A stretch of DNA of 64,000 nucleotides from Bacillus sp. SB49 (GCF_000469135.2 NZ_CP048117.1:2269501-2333500); one strand, 5' to 3'; positions 27,097 to 36,284 are shown, counted from the first letter of the stretch. The notes: generated by a model not told the origin, from the sequence alone. Numbers and translations: made by a program.

Positions 27097-27976
27097 TGGT
27101 ATCCTTCTCCTCCTTCAGCATCGGGAATCCGAGGCGCTCGCGTTCTTCCACATAAGTCTTGGCAATTTTCCTTGCAAGGTTACGAACTCTTGAGATGTAA
27201 CCGGTACGCTCTGTCACACTGATGACTCCTTTAGCGTCAAGCAGGTTGAACGTATGGGAACACTTCAACACGTAATCATAGGCAGGGAAAACAAGGCCTT
27301 GTTCCATAATGCGCTTTGCCTCCTGCTCGTAAGTATTAAAGAGATCGAAAAGCATTTGTTCATCCGATGCTTCGAACGTATAAACCGAATGTTCATATTC
27401 CGGCTGTGTGAAAATATCTCCGACCGTAACTCCATTCGTCCATTCCAGTTCGAAAACATTCTCCTTATCCTGAATATAAGAGGCAAGTCTCTCCAAACCA
27501 TACGTAATTTCAGCAGAAACCGGGCGTGCTTCCAATCCACCGATTTGTTGGAAATAAGTGAACTGCGTAATTTCCATACCGTCGAGCCATACTTCCCAGC
27601 CCAGCCCGGCAGCTCCAAGCGTCGGGTTCTCCCAGTTATCTTCCACGAAACGGATATCGTGCTTATCCGGGTCGATACCGAGTGCGCGGAGAGAATCCAA
27701 GTAGAGTTCCTGGATATTATCCGGGGAAGGCTTCATGATCACTTGAAATTGATGGTGCTGATAAAGACGGTTCGGGTTCTTGCCGTATCGACCATCCGCA
27801 GGGCGACGTGATGGTTCCACGTATGCCACGTTCCAAGGCTCAGGTCCAAGGCTCCGGAGCAGTGTCATCGGGGACATCGTCCCTGCCCCTTTCTCTGTGT
27901 CGTATGCCTGCATGAGCAGACACCCCTGGTCGGACCAGTGTTTTTGTAATGTTAAGATCATATCTTGTATGTTCAT
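27089..27976 (-). CDS. glyQ: Glycyl-tRNA synthetase alpha subunit
   Basis: Catalytic alpha subunit of tetrameric GlyRS. With ATG 27976 it has 295 residues, the usual length, and begins [19 protein letters not shown]; class II synthetase motifs include [30 protein letters not shown] and RQ-type C-terminal residues. GAGGAGGG is just upstream. An in-frame 39-codon extension runs into the T-box terminator and is not coding. The gene overlaps glyS by eight bases. Confidence 0.97.
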   Translation of the reverse strand: MNIQDMILTLQKHWSDQGCLLMQAYDTEKGAGTMSPMTLLRSLGPEPWNVAYVEPSRRPADGRYGKNPNRLYQHHQFQVIMKPSPDNIQELYLDSLRALGIDPDKHDIRFVEDNWENPTLGAAGLGWEVWLDGMEITQFTYFQQIGGLEARPVSAEITYGLERLASYIQDKENVFELEWTNGVTVGDIFTQPEYEHSVYTFEASDEQMLFDLFNTYEQEAKRIMEQGLVFPAYDYVLKCSHTFNLLDAKGVISVTERTGYISRVRNLARKIAKTYVEERERLGFPMLKEEKDTNE

Positions 27977-28004
27977 TGTTTCCCTCCTCGAATTATAGGT
28001 AGAT

Positions 28005-28218
28005 AAAAAAGACCCCGTCCCTATGCCTGTTTCAGGCATAGGGACGGGGTCTCCGCGGTTCCACCCTAATTGCTTTCTCCATAAGAAAGCCACTTTTAAA
28101 GAATTTGCTCCGGAACGCCTTCACCAAACCGCATGATGCCTGACTCTCACCCCCACAGGCTCGCTTTAACCAGCATTGTTCAGCTACTACTTTCCTTCAA
28201 CGCAAAACGATATTTTGT
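28005..28218 (-). promoter_or_regulatory. T-box riboswitch of glyQS
   Basis: The T-box sequence AGGGTGGAACCGCGG (28067-28053) is followed by a terminator made of a perfect 20-bp stem (28052-28033 and 28029-28010) with a 3-base loop and six Ts. The upstream half shows Stem I features, including an AGTAGTA element (near 28188) and a GGTGAAGGCG segment whose GGC (28119-28117) is the likely glycine specifier codon. Uncharged tRNA-Gly should favour the antiterminator. Confidence 0.93.
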
Positions 28219-28224
28219 ATTCAA

Positions 28225-28253
28225 ATCATACTCTACTGACTGATGTCTGTCAA
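28225..28253 (-). promoter_or_regulatory. glyQS promoter
   Basis: TTGACA (28253-28248), 17-base spacer, TATGAT (28230-28225). It starts just after the recO stop and about eight bases before the predicted 5' end of the T-box leader. Confidence 0.9.
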
Positions 28254-28259
28254 ATAACA

Positions 28260-29003
28260 TCAGGAGAACTGATCAAGCTGTCTGAGGAACTTTTTTGATT
28301 TCAAAAAATAACCGCCGTATCGTTCGTAATAATCATCCATCAACTGCCTGAGCAGTTTCTTATTTTCTTCCTTCATCGTGATGGTACCCAAACGCTTGAC
28401 ATCCATATGTAGAAATACACGCAACAGCTTCGGCAGCGGTTCCGGCAGTCCATAGGCTTCCGGATCGCGCCCTTTACAACGAAAGCACAAGACGCCTCCT
28501 TCCACGATGGAGAAAGAGAACGGTCCTTCCTGACTGCCGCAGTGAATACACTGATCCACGACCGGAGCAAAGCCCGCTTTCTTGAACATCTTCAGTTCGT
28601 ACATCATCGAAAGGATGTTCGGATCCTTGCCTTCGTTCATCCAGGACAGTGTCTGCAGGAGCTGTTCAAAAAGAAAAGGATCCGGCTGTTTTTCTTCCAT
28701 GAGTTTGTCCGTCAATTCAGCAATATAAGAAGCGTACGCTGTTTTAACGATATCTTCGCGGATCGATCGCAGCGAAGAGAGCATTTCGCCCTGACTCATA
28801 GAACCTAATCCGGACCCCGAATGAATGAGGTACATCCCATGGATGAAAGGCTGCGTCACCGATGACATCCGGCTTTTCGGCTTTTTAGCCCCGCGCGCCA
28901 TCACAGCAATTTTACCTTTTTCTCTAGTCATCAGGGTTACGACCTTATGAGTCTCCCCGTAATCGTTCGTCCGGATGACCAAGCCTTCCACTTTGTCTAA
29001 CAA
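28260..29003 (-). CDS. recO: DNA repair protein RecO
   Basis: RecF-pathway mediator that loads RecA on SSB-coated DNA. N-terminal OB fold (VEGLVIRTNDYGETHKVVTL), helical middle, and a zinc site CIHCG...CFRCKG (about residues 150-175). Start chosen as TTG 29003 with AGGTGAG at good distance and alignment with B. subtilis RecO; this leaves 17 bases after the yqzL stop. The longer GTG 29033 would overlap yqzL. Organised as era-yqzL-recO. Confidence 0.93.
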   Translation of the reverse strand: MLDKVEGLVIRTNDYGETHKVVTLMTREKGKIAVMARGAKKPKSRMSSVTQPFIHGMYLIHSGSGLGSMSQGEMLSSLRSIREDIVKTAYASYIAELTDKLMEEKQPDPFLFEQLLQTLSWMNEGKDPNILSMMYELKMFKKAGFAPVVDQCIHCGSQEGPFSFSIVEGGVLCFRCKGRDPEAYGLPEPLPKLLRVFLHMDVKRLGTITMKEENKKLLRQLMDDYYERYGGYFLKSKKFLRQLDQFS

Positions 29004-29020
29004 ATGGCTCACCTGCTTCG

Positions 29021-29173
29021 TTAGTGTCTCCACTCATCTGTTGATAAAAATTCAGGAGAAGAAGCATGTTTCTCTTCAGACTGTTGATCTTGAGACTCCA
29101 ACTCTTTCATTAACAAATACGTCTCCACGCTTCCAGTCATACTGAAAACATTCCATGAAAGTTTGTCGCGCAC
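29021..29173 (-). CDS. yqzL: YqzL family small protein
   Basis: A 50-codon gene read directly: GTG 29173, six bases after AAAGGCGGTG, to TAA 29021. Product begins VRDKLSWNVFSMTGSVETYL and continues LMKELE with an acidic tail. The pattern W-x-x-F-S-x-T-G-S-V-x-T-Y-L-L is that of the YqzL family, which lies between era and recO in Bacillus. Function unknown. Confidence 0.85.
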   Translation of the reverse strand: MRDKLSWNVFSMTGSVETYLLMKELESQDQQSEEKHASSPEFLSTDEWRH

Positions 29174-29268
29174 AAGAAACACCGCCTTTCATATCATTGT
29201 TAAACAAATACACAATATTAGAATGCGTTCTTCTCCTTGAAACCATAAGGCTTAATTTTTTCCAAGTA

Positions 29269-30174
29269 TCAATATTCGTCTTCCCGATAGCCGAAATCGC
29301 TGAGCTGGATCTGCTTGTTGCGCCAGTCTTTCTGCACCTTGACCCAAAGCTCCAGGAACACCTTACTGCCAAGCAGCGCTTCAATATCCTTCCGGGCACG
29401 CTTTCCGACTTCCTTCAACATACTGCCCTGCTTGCCGATGATGATGCCTTTCTGTGATTTCCGCTCTACAATGATGGCAGCCTGGATATAAACGGCATTA
29501 GAGTTTTTCCGCTTTTCAATTCCCTCGATAACCACCGCGATGGAGTGCGGAACTTCCTCTCTTGTCAGATGCAGTACTTTTTCCCTGATGAATTCACTGA
29601 TAACAAAGCGCTCCGGGTGATCGGTGATTTGATCTTCCGGATAAAACTGAGGACCTTCCGGAAGATGATTCTTCAGGACGGAGACAAGGTGGTTCACATT
29701 GTTTCCCTCAAGGGCGGAAATAGGAATGATTTCTTCAAAGTCGAACATTCCTTTATACTGCTCAATTAAAGGGAGCAATTCATCCGGATGCACCTTATCA
29801 ATCTTATTGATGATCAGAAATACCGGTTGGTCGACGCGTTGGAGACGATCAATGATGAATTGGTCTCCCCGGCCGTATCCTTCCTCCGCATTGATCATAA
29901 ACAAGACGGCATCCACTTCATTCAGCGTATTCTCAGCAACATTGACCATATAGTCCCCGAGGCGGTGCTTCGGCTTATGGATACCGGGTGTATCAATAAA
30001 TATCATTTGTGCTTCTTTATCTGTATAGACCCCTTGAATTTTGTTTCTCGTTGTTTGCGGCTTATCACTCATAATTGCGATTTTTTCCCCGATGACGCGG
30101 TTCATAAATGTCGATTTCCCGACATTCGGACGACCTACGATCGTGATGAAACCGGACTTGAAATTGTCTGTCAT
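29269..30174 (-). CDS. era: GTPase Era
   Basis: Ribosome-assembly GTPase acting on the 30S subunit and the 3' end of 16S rRNA. G1 GRPNVGKS (14-21), switch region [11 protein letters not shown]3 DTPG in [11 protein letters not shown]4 NKID and G5 SALEG are present; the C-terminal KH domain contains [15 protein letters not shown]. Full length at 301 residues. TTGGAGGA precedes the ATG. In B. subtilis cdd lies between dgkA and era; here dgkA is directly upstream and cdd is missing. Confidence 0.98.
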   Translation of the reverse strand: MTDNFKSGFITIVGRPNVGKSTFMNRVIGEKIAIMSDKPQTTRNKIQGVYTDKEAQMIFIDTPGIHKPKHRLGDYMVNVAENTLNEVDAVLFMINAEEGYGRGDQFIIDRLQRVDQPVFLIINKIDKVHPDELLPLIEQYKGMFDFEEIIPISALEGNNVNHLVSVLKNHLPEGPQFYPEDQITDHPERFVISEFIREKVLHLTREEVPHSIAVVIEGIEKRKNSNAVYIQAAIIVERKSQKGIIIGKQGSMLKEVGKRARKDIEALLGSKVFLELWVKVQKDWRNKQIQLSDFGYREDEY

Positions 30175-30246
30175 AGCTGTTCCTCCAATAATTACTTAAA
30201 CGTTACTCTCTATATTCTACTATACATTGCCCATACTTTCATGAAG

Positions 30247-30627
30247 TTAGAGCAACGGAATGAGTTTCGGCAGGAAAATGATCAATCCGATCACGATCGA
30301 TCCGGCGCTCGCGACGAGCACCGCACCTGCCGCTATATCTTTAACTTCCCCCACCGCAGGATGCCGCTCTGGAGCTAGATGATCCAGGATCCGTTCAATC
30401 GCGGAGTTCACCATCTCCAGTGTCATTACAAGAGCGATGATCCCCACAACAACCGCCCATTCCAAAGCGGAAATCGAGAGCACAGCACCCGCGATACATA
30501 CGATGGAAGCGACGGAGAGATGGATTCGAAAGTTTCGCTCAGAGTTTATGACACGAACAAGACCGTGCCAAGCATATCGAAATCCAATTCCCCGTTTCTT
30601 TTTACGACCTTTCGAGTCCGAACTCAT
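30247..30627 (-). CDS. dgkA: Undecaprenol/diacylglycerol kinase (DgkA type)
   Basis: Small integral membrane lipid kinase; in Gram-positive bacteria the substrate is usually undecaprenol. The signature EMVNSAIERILDHLAPERHP with its catalytic Glu is at about residues 62-82, and three hydrophobic helices are visible. ATG 30627 (126 residues) has GAGG nine bases upstream, and lies 26 bases inside ybeY, so the two are coupled; a 13-residue basic extension is possible but has no ribosome-binding site. Confidence 0.92.
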   Translation of the reverse strand: MSSDSKGRKKKRGIGFRYAWHGLVRVINSERNFRIHLSVASIVCIAGAVLSISALEWAVVVGIIALVMTLEMVNSAIERILDHLAPERHPAVGEVKDIAAGAVLVASAGSIVIGLIIFLPKLIPLL

Positions 30628-31078
30628 GGAGGATTTCCTCTTGACGGCCAAACATCTTCTTCTCATCCTCAGTATTCATATGGTCATATCCCAGGAGATG
30701 CAGGAAACCGTGCAAAGCAAGGAAACCGAGCTCTCTTTCAAGGGAATGCCCATATTCTTCCGCCTGCATCTTCGCTGTATCAACAGAAATAATGATGTCT
30801 CCGAGAATCATCGGCATATTCTCATCCAGCACGTTCACTTCTTCTTCTCCTTCTCCCAATTCCTGCATAGCGAAGGAAATCACATCCGTCGGTGTATCTT
30901 TTTGTCGGTAATTTCGGTTAATCTCCTGAATTTCTTTATCATCCACGAAACTAACAGACACTTCTGCTTCCGCTTCAATTCCCTCTTTCTCTCCTGCAAA
31001 ACTAATGATGCGGTGGATCAAGTCAACGAACGCTTCGTCGACGGAATTCGTTTCATCATGAAAATCAATGGTAATCAT
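30602..31078 (-). CDS. ybeY: Endoribonuclease YbeY, rRNA maturation factor
   Basis: Metal-dependent RNase for 16S rRNA 3' maturation and ribosome quality control. The zinc motif is H123-GFL-H127-LLGYD-H133. A preceding DVISFA and GDIIIS stretch fits the family. 158 residues. The ATG shares its A with the stop of pgpH (TAATG), and its 3' end overlaps dgkA. B. subtilis yqfG. Confidence 0.97.
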   Translation of the reverse strand: MITIDFHDETNSVDEAFVDLIHRIISFAGEKEGIEAEAEVSVSFVDDKEIQEINRNYRQKDTPTDVISFAMQELGEGEEEVNVLDENMPMILGDIIISVDTAKMQAEEYGHSLERELGFLALHGFLHLLGYDHMNTEDEKKMFGRQEEILHEFGLERS

Positions 31079-33201
31079 TATTTAGCCTCCCTGACTAATT
31101 GTTTCGTATCCGGATATTCAATTCTTGAATGGTAGATCCCTTGAAGCGTCTCACATATGGCATATTCCAACTTCTTAAGGTCATTAAACGTCAAATGGCT
31201 GTCGTCTAACTGCCCATCAAGCAAGCGGCTTTCCATAATGGAGCGGACGATGGAGCGAATTTTATCTGCTGTCGGATGGTCCAAAGAACGAACAGCAGCC
31301 TCAACGGAATCGCAGATATTGATAATCGCAGCTTCTTTTGTTTGAGGTTTGGGCCCCGGGTAACGGAACTCTTCCTCCTTCACGCTCTCTCTACGTTCCT
31401 GTGCCTTATGGAAGAAATATTTGAGCAGAGTCGTTCCGTGATGCTGTTCCGCAATTGCAATAATCTCGGGCGGAAAGTTTTCCTTTTCCAGCATGGCCGC
31501 TCCTGCATAAGGGTGATCGATAATGATTTCGGCACTCTCTTCCGGTTCCATATAATCATGAGGGTTCTTCATCCCCATTTGATTCTCGATAAAAAAGTGC
31601 GGTTTTACCGTTTTTCCTAAATCATGATAATAAGCAGCTACTCTTGCCAAAAGTCCGTTGGCACCAATAGACTCGCATGCCGCTTCACTTAAGTTAGCGA
31701 CCATAACACTGTGATGGTACGTCCCGGGTGCTTCTATCAATATTTTCCGCAGGACCGGGTGATTGGGACTTGCCAAGGCTAACAGTTTCTGGTCGGACAG
31801 TATACCGAAACCTGTCTCGAAGAAAGGAAGGAGACCAAGGGTAAGAACCGCCGCAATCATGGCAGCAGCAAAGCCGTACCCGCAATAAAGGAGCACTTCC
31901 GACCAGGTGTATTTCTCAAAAGAAATGAATAGGAAGAACAAGATGGTACATATATTGGTGATAGCAACACCGGCACTCGCCTTCACGATGGACAACCTTT
32001 CTTTCTTCCTTGTAAGAAAGAAGATACCGGCCAACTGGGATAAGAGCAGGTACATACCGGCAGCAGCATTCAGCGTACCGGACAATTGTCCGTTGAACAA
32101 TACACAGCCCATAAGCGCATAGAGGATCGCCATAACAAGAGCCAGTCTCTCCCGACAAAGGACTTTGATCAACACCGCCCCTGTCGCTGCCGGAACTAAA
32201 TAAAAGATAGGCTGATCCATACTATCATAAAGACTGATCATCTTCATCAAAAAAACCATAAAGATGGATATGAGCGCCGTAATCGCCAGATGACTTAGTG
32301 AAAGGCCGTAATGATGCACAGCACGAAAACTTTCCATATACATAATCGTCCCCAAAAGAAGCGCAAAACATGCCAGTCCCAAAAACGGCAAAAGGTTTCT
32401 CTGCTCTTTCAACACACCCGTTAAACGAAGGTCTTCGTAAATATCATTGGTAATGGTTGACCCTTTTTGGACCAGCACCTCCCCTGCACGGATCATGATG
32501 GGTTCGACCTGGGAGGCTGCTGACTTAATTGCTTCTTCCGTCCTCCTCGGATCGTAAAGCGAATTTTCCACGAGCCCAAACGCTGCAATGTCGGAAACCA
32601 CTTGCTTTAAAGAAGCAGGCACGCTGGAGTATTCTGCTTTGAGATGAATGTTCCGCTCGGCATCCGGCAGATCTTCCGCACGGATTCCATCTTCTAAAGC
32701 AGTATGTACGGAGGGGATAAGAAATTGTTTCGCCGTTTCCCTTTCCTCTTTGTCTGCCTGTAGCAGCGGCAGAAAAATCTCCGTCGGAAGCTCTGAAGTA
32801 ATTTCATCAGAAAGAAGAGCCTGCACTTTCCTAAGCTGCTCTTCCTTCCCAGCGGCATCGTCTCCTTCAGCGCCCGTTTCTTCCACTACATCAAAAATTT
32901 CTTCGATCATGGATATCCGCTCTTCCGTTATATCCTCAGAAACCGTGTAGCGGTCATCTACCGCTCTCGTGACTTCCCTTATCTGCTGGTCCGTTTTCTG
33001 TTCGTTTTCGATCGTAATCGGGGACCGGATCGTCTCCGGGGCCGTTCCGTATTTCTCCAAATTATAGGTCTGAGTCTGTATGTTCGGTATCGCCAGTATA
33101 AAGAAAAAGGCTGCAACGACCAAGGCCAACAATCCGATGATCGGCTTCGATGTACGCCATTCGCCCTTAAAGAATCTTTCACGCATCCTATCGAACATCA
33201 C
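31078..33201 (-). CDS. pgpH: c-di-AMP phosphodiesterase PgpH (7TM-HD)
   Basis: Membrane HD-family phosphodiesterase of 707 residues. A first TM helix (about 20-40), a long extracellular 7TMR-HDED domain (about 45-275), seven TM helices (about 280-480), then a cytosolic HD domain with YHHSVMVANLSE, YYHDLGKTVKP and EQHHGTTLL metal ligands. Listeria and Bacillus PgpH degrade c-di-AMP. The start is GTG 33201 or ATG 33198; GGGAG lies four or seven bases upstream, favouring the ATG. Overlaps ybeY by one base. B. subtilis yqfF. Confidence 0.94.
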   Translation of the reverse strand: MMFDRMRERFFKGEWRTSKPIIGLLALVVAAFFFILAIPNIQTQTYNLEKYGTAPETIRSPITIENEQKTDQQIREVTRAVDDRYTVSEDITEERISMIEEIFDVVEETGAEGDDAAGKEEQLRKVQALLSDEITSELPTEIFLPLLQADKEERETAKQFLIPSVHTALEDGIRAEDLPDAERNIHLKAEYSSVPASLKQVVSDIAAFGLVENSLYDPRRTEEAIKSAASQVEPIMIRAGEVLVQKGSTITNDIYEDLRLTGVLKEQRNLLPFLGLACFALLLGTIMYMESFRAVHHYGLSLSHLAITALISIFMVFLMKMISLYDSMDQPIFYLVPAATGAVLIKVLCRERLALVMAILYALMGCVLFNGQLSGTLNAAAGMYLLLSQLAGIFFLTRKKERLSIVKASAGVAITNICTILFFLFISFEKYTWSEVLLYCGYGFAAAMIAAVLTLGLLPFFETGFGILSDQKLLALASPNHPVLRKILIEAPGTYHHSVMVANLSEAACESIGANGLLARVAAYYHDLGKTVKPHFFIENQMGMKNPHDYMEPEESAEIIIDHPYAGAAMLEKENFPPEIIAIAEQHHGTTLLKYFFHKAQERRESVKEEEFRYPGPKPQTKEAAIINICDSVEAAVRSLDHPTADKIRSIVRSIMESRLLDGQLDDSHLTFNDLKKLEYAICETLQGIYHSRIEYPDTKQLVREAK

Positions 33202-33233
33202 GCCACTCCCTTACATAATTTTCCTTGCAGAAC

Positions 33234-33265
33234 AGAAAATAAGACCCTTTTCTCAGGGCCTTATT
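33234..33265 (-). terminator. phoH terminator overlapping the stop codon
   Basis: Stem AATAAG(G)CCCT / AGGG(T)CTTATT (33265-33238) followed by TTCTGTT. The phoH TAA (33263-33261) is inside the 5' arm. The T-run is modest. Confidence 0.65.
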
Positions 33266-34223
33266 TGTCTTCCCTTTCGTACGCATCTATGATCCGTTGA
33301 ACGAGCGGGTGTCTGACTACATCGGATTGCTCCAGGTGGATGAATGCCGAGCCTTTCACTTTCCCTAAGCGTTCTTCCGCCACTCTTAGTCCGGACTTCA
33401 CGCCTTTAGGAAGATCGACTTGGGTGATATCACCCGTTATGATCATCTTGGATCCGAATCCTAGTCGAGTCAAAAACATTTTCATTTGTTCAGGTGTCGT
33501 GTTCTGTGCTTCATCCAAAATTGCGAAAGCGTCATCCAGAGTCCGCCCGCGCATGTAGGCCAGAGGGGCAATTTCAATCGTTCCTCTATCAATGAGCCTC
33601 GCCGTGTGCTCGGCACCGAACACATCGTGCAGGGAGTCGTATAGCGGACGAAGATACGGGTCTACCTTTTCCTTCAGGTCTCCAGGCAGGAAACCTAAAC
33701 TTTCGCCTGCTTCAACCGCTGGCCTTGTCAGGACAATCCGTTTAACATCTCCGTTCTTCAGTGCATTTACCGCCATGACGACAGCCAAATACGTCTTACC
33801 TGTTCCCGCAGGCCCGATACCGAAGACTAGGTCGTTCTTCTTAATAGCAGCAATATAATTCCGCTGCCCGAGCGTCTTAACACGGATCGACTTACCTTTG
33901 GCGTTTTTGGTGATCTCATCTTCATATAATGCTTCAAATTGATTTATTTTCCCTTTTTTAGCAAGTTCCACCGCGTAGACAATATCACGTTCTGTTACAG
34001 TCAGTCCCTTTCTGATAATAGCGAGTACACTCATCAGGATGTCCTCTACCATCTTCACATGCTCAGCCGGGCCGGACACACGTACTTTCTCCCCACGGGT
34101 GATGATCGTCACTTTCAACTGCTCTTCAATCTGTTTTAAATTGCGGTCTTCTGTACCGAACAGAGCTAATGCTTCTGTCGTATTATCTAATTGAATGTCC
34201 ATGTTCTTCAAGTCTTCTGGCAT
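33261..34223 (-). CDS. phoH: PhoH-family ATPase
   Basis: Cytosolic P-loop ATPase of the PhoH/YbeZ family, often linked to YbeY and rRNA or RNA metabolism. N-terminal KH-like region (about 15-65), Walker A GPAGTGKT (137-144), Walker B and sensor LDEAQNTTPEQMKMFLTRLG, then TGDITQVDLP. ATG 34223 has AAGGAG eight bases upstream and is preferred to the TTG two codons earlier that almost touches the Shine-Dalgarno; 320 residues. Starts two bases after the yqfD stop. Confidence 0.95.
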   Translation of the reverse strand: MPEDLKNMDIQLDNTTEALALFGTEDRNLKQIEEQLKVTIITRGEKVRVSGPAEHVKMVEDILMSVLAIIRKGLTVTERDIVYAVELAKKGKINQFEALYEDEITKNAKGKSIRVKTLGQRNYIAAIKKNDLVFGIGPAGTGKTYLAVVMAVNALKNGDVKRIVLTRPAVEAGESLGFLPGDLKEKVDPYLRPLYDSLHDVFGAEHTARLIDRGTIEIAPLAYMRGRTLDDAFAILDEAQNTTPEQMKMFLTRLGFGSKMIITGDITQVDLPKGVKSGLRVAEERLGKVKGSAFIHLEQSDVVRHPLVQRIIDAYEREDK

Positions 34224-34225
34224 AC

Positions 34226-35407
34226 TCAATCTCCTTGGCTTAAATACTTTGTGACTGCAATATTTTCATGTACTTTATACAATAGGATTAATTTTACTTT
34301 ACCATGCTCCTCACCCAGGTGCAAAACTTTTTCCTCCTTGATTTCTGCATCTTTAGGGATCTCCTGCTGCAAGCTTCGTCTTCCCGATGCAAGACCCAGT
34401 TTCTCTAACTCATCCCTTGAGGACGCATATGCTTTCGGGTCAATAGAATAGTGATCCGTCGTCTTCATTCCAAACGGACTTTCCCAACCGAACAAGTCCC
34501 AGCCATCCCTGTGGTTCTCTTCTCGAAAATTTCCGTCCTCCCCTTTCCACCATCCCCAGAAGGGAACTTCCCACTCCCCAAGGCGGAAGTGATACTCCGA
34601 CTCCACTTGACCGTCTGTAAGCGTCAGCACCTGTTTCATAGGCAGGTTCTGCTCCACTTTATACCATGTCTCTGCAATTACTTCCCCGTCCGAATGAATG
34701 ACAGTTTCTTTGTCTTCTACAAGTTTTCCGGTCGCCAGCACTTGTCCTTTTTTAACGACGTCGTACACGGAAACAAGTGGACGGCCTTTCTTAATAAACG
34801 TCTCCACTATCATCCCTTTCTTTGCAGCAACCAGGTTTGAGGGACGGTTGTCCATTTTCGTATCATAGCGAGTTTTCTCCACACCATAAAGGTGATAACT
34901 CGTCCCCTGCTTCTTGACCCCTATCCAAAGCAGATCAGGTACATCATCAAGCAGCTTCTGCTGAATCTCGATCGGATCACTCATCCCGATGGTCAACTTA
35001 CCCGGCTTGATTCCATAATCCTTCAAATGTGTCTCCACATCCGCTTCTAATTCCGGCGTCAGCCCGTCCACTTTGATGGACCAAAGGGTGTTAGCGAGGA
35101 GAAATATGACGACGACTGCAGCAAGGAAGGCGAAGACTAAATACAACCGCCCCAGCATTTGATTAATAAAAAACGGCAGCCCGTTTCCACCTTTAATAGA
35201 TATTTTACATCGATACTTTTTCCGTAATTGACGAAGTATCTGCCAGTCTTTCAACCGGATCGTAAGGAGGACCTTCCCCTCCTCCGTGCGCTTCATATCC
35301 GATATATGGCACCCGCGTTTAACACACGCCTGCAGAAACGGCTCCATTAATGCCCCCTGAACTTCCACCATCATCCTGCCATGAAAAAAGTCACGCTGGT
35401 TCCTCAA
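34226..35407 (-). CDS. yqfD: Sporulation protein YqfD
   Basis: Sporulation-associated membrane protein of 393 residues. One clear membrane segment at about 88-110 separates a short N-terminal domain from a large, probably extracytoplasmic, C-terminal domain with GYGIKPGKL-like POTRA-type repeats. B. subtilis yqfD is expressed in the mother cell; exact role unknown. Start is TTG 35407, overlapping the yqfC TGA as TTGA, with a G-rich Shine-Dalgarno. Confidence 0.9.
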   Translation of the reverse strand: MRNQRDFFHGRMMVEVQGALMEPFLQACVKRGCHISDMKRTEEGKVLLTIRLKDWQILRQLRKKYRCKISIKGGNGLPFFINQMLGRLYLVFAFLAAVVVIFLLANTLWSIKVDGLTPELEADVETHLKDYGIKPGKLTIGMSDPIEIQQKLLDDVPDLLWIGVKKQGTSYHLYGVEKTRYDTKMDNRPSNLVAAKKGMIVETFIKKGRPLVSVYDVVKKGQVLATGKLVEDKETVIHSDGEVIAETWYKVEQNLPMKQVLTLTDGQVESEYHFRLGEWEVPFWGWWKGEDGNFREENHRDGWDLFGWESPFGMKTTDHYSIDPKAYASSRDELEKLGLASGRRSLQQEIPKDAEIKEEKVLHLGEEHGKVKLILLYKVHENIAVTKYLSQGD

Positions 35408-35706
35408 GTTTTCACCCCCCCGGCCGAGTCAGGCAAGAATTCCACCGACTGCAGTTCTCCTTCCAGTAGCAGCTCTTCCTTCAACATCATTTTCACGCCA
35501 AGGTCCTTACCTAAAATGCGAACCTGCCCCTTTTTATATTGAATCCTGATCTCATGATCCGAGAAATGCAGGAGGCCTGTATGATTCTCTATGTACAAAT
35601 GAATCGAGCCGATCGTCGTGATCCTTGGCAAATCCAGCATGACATCAGAAGGTAAATCAAAGTAACGACCGATCCATGTACGGATATGCTGCTGCCATTT
35701 TGACAT
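35404..35706 (-). CDS. yqfC: Sporulation protein YqfC
   Basis: A 100-residue protein of the YqfC/YabP-like family, with ITTIGSIHLYIENHTGLLHF and a beta-rich body (IRIQYKKGQVRILGKDLG). YqfC and YqfD are paired in spore-formers and mother-cell expressed in B. subtilis. AGGAGGGCG precedes the ATG. Overlaps yqfD by four bases. I could not define a sigma-E promoter upstream. Confidence 0.9.
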   Translation of the reverse strand: MSKWQQHIRTWIGRYFDLPSDVMLDLPRITTIGSIHLYIENHTGLLHFSDHEIRIQYKKGQVRILGKDLGVKMMLKEELLLEGELQSVEFLPDSAGGVKT

Positions 35707-35737
35707 GCGCCCGCCCTCCTCTCTCTTTATTTATACG

Positions 35738-35775
35738 AAAAACGCACGAATTGTATCACTACAATTCGTGCGTTT
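35738..35775 (-). terminator. Terminator of the nfeD-floA operon
   Basis: Perfect 16-bp stem (arms 35775-35760 and 35755-35740), 4-base loop, followed by TT; T-tract is short but the stem starts four bases after the stop of the 160-residue gene. Confidence 0.78.
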
Positions 35776-35778
35776 CGG

Positions 35779-36261
35779 TTATCTTTTTCGCGGATGAGAG
35801 GAATGGGGCTTGTGTGCCCGGGGAGGACCAAGCACCTCCGCCATCAAAATTCCTTCCGCAAGCTTCTTTTTATTCCAGCTCTTCGGATTTGCAACACTAA
35901 CTTCTCTGCGCCCTGTTCCTGCTGACTGCGCAGAAGTTACTTCCACCTGGGGGCCGGGACCGGACGACCGTCGCTCCGACCCGCGCATTCTCTCTCTGGA
36001 TTGCTGCACTTCATTCAAGCGCTGCTGTTTCTCTTCATAGTAACGCTTCAGACGATCTTCTCCACTCGTCTTGTCTGCTTCCACCTTCTGTTCCGGCACC
36101 TTCTCAGGAGCCGGGCTGGAAGACGGCATCGGCCGGGCTGGTTTATCTGCCTGCTGCTCTTTCTTCCCTGCTCCACTGAAAAAGCTGATGATTCCACCGA
36201 TGATTGCAGCGACGACGAGGAAGTTACTGAATATCAGATCAAGAAGATCTCCCATATCCAT
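35779..36261 (-). CDS. Unknown single-pass membrane protein downstream of floA
   Basis: I do not recognise a characterised family. The 160-residue product has an N-terminal membrane segment (about 5-30), a Pro/Lys/Glu linker, a charged coiled-coil-like region (SGEDRLKRYYEEKQQRLNEV) and a C-terminal block KKKLAEGILMAEVLGPPRA then KPH that looks conserved. It lies 23 bases after floA, in the slot held by yqfB in B. subtilis, but looks longer and different. Probably the last gene of the sigma-W-type nfeD-floA operon. Confidence 0.75.
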   Translation of the reverse strand: MDMGDLLDLIFSNFLVVAAIIGGIISFFSGAGKKEQQADKPARPMPSSSPAPEKVPEQKVEADKTSGEDRLKRYYEEKQQRLNEVQQSRERMRGSERRSSGPGPQVEVTSAQSAGTGRREVSVANPKSWNKKKLAEGILMAEVLGPPRAHKPHSSHPRKR

Positions 36262-36284
36262 TCTCCTTTTCGTCCATCATTGGA

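Noticed and set aside
27977-28093. 39-residue N-terminal extension of GlyQ
   Set aside because: Lies over the T-box terminator; the downstream ATG has GAGGAGGG and matches the family start.
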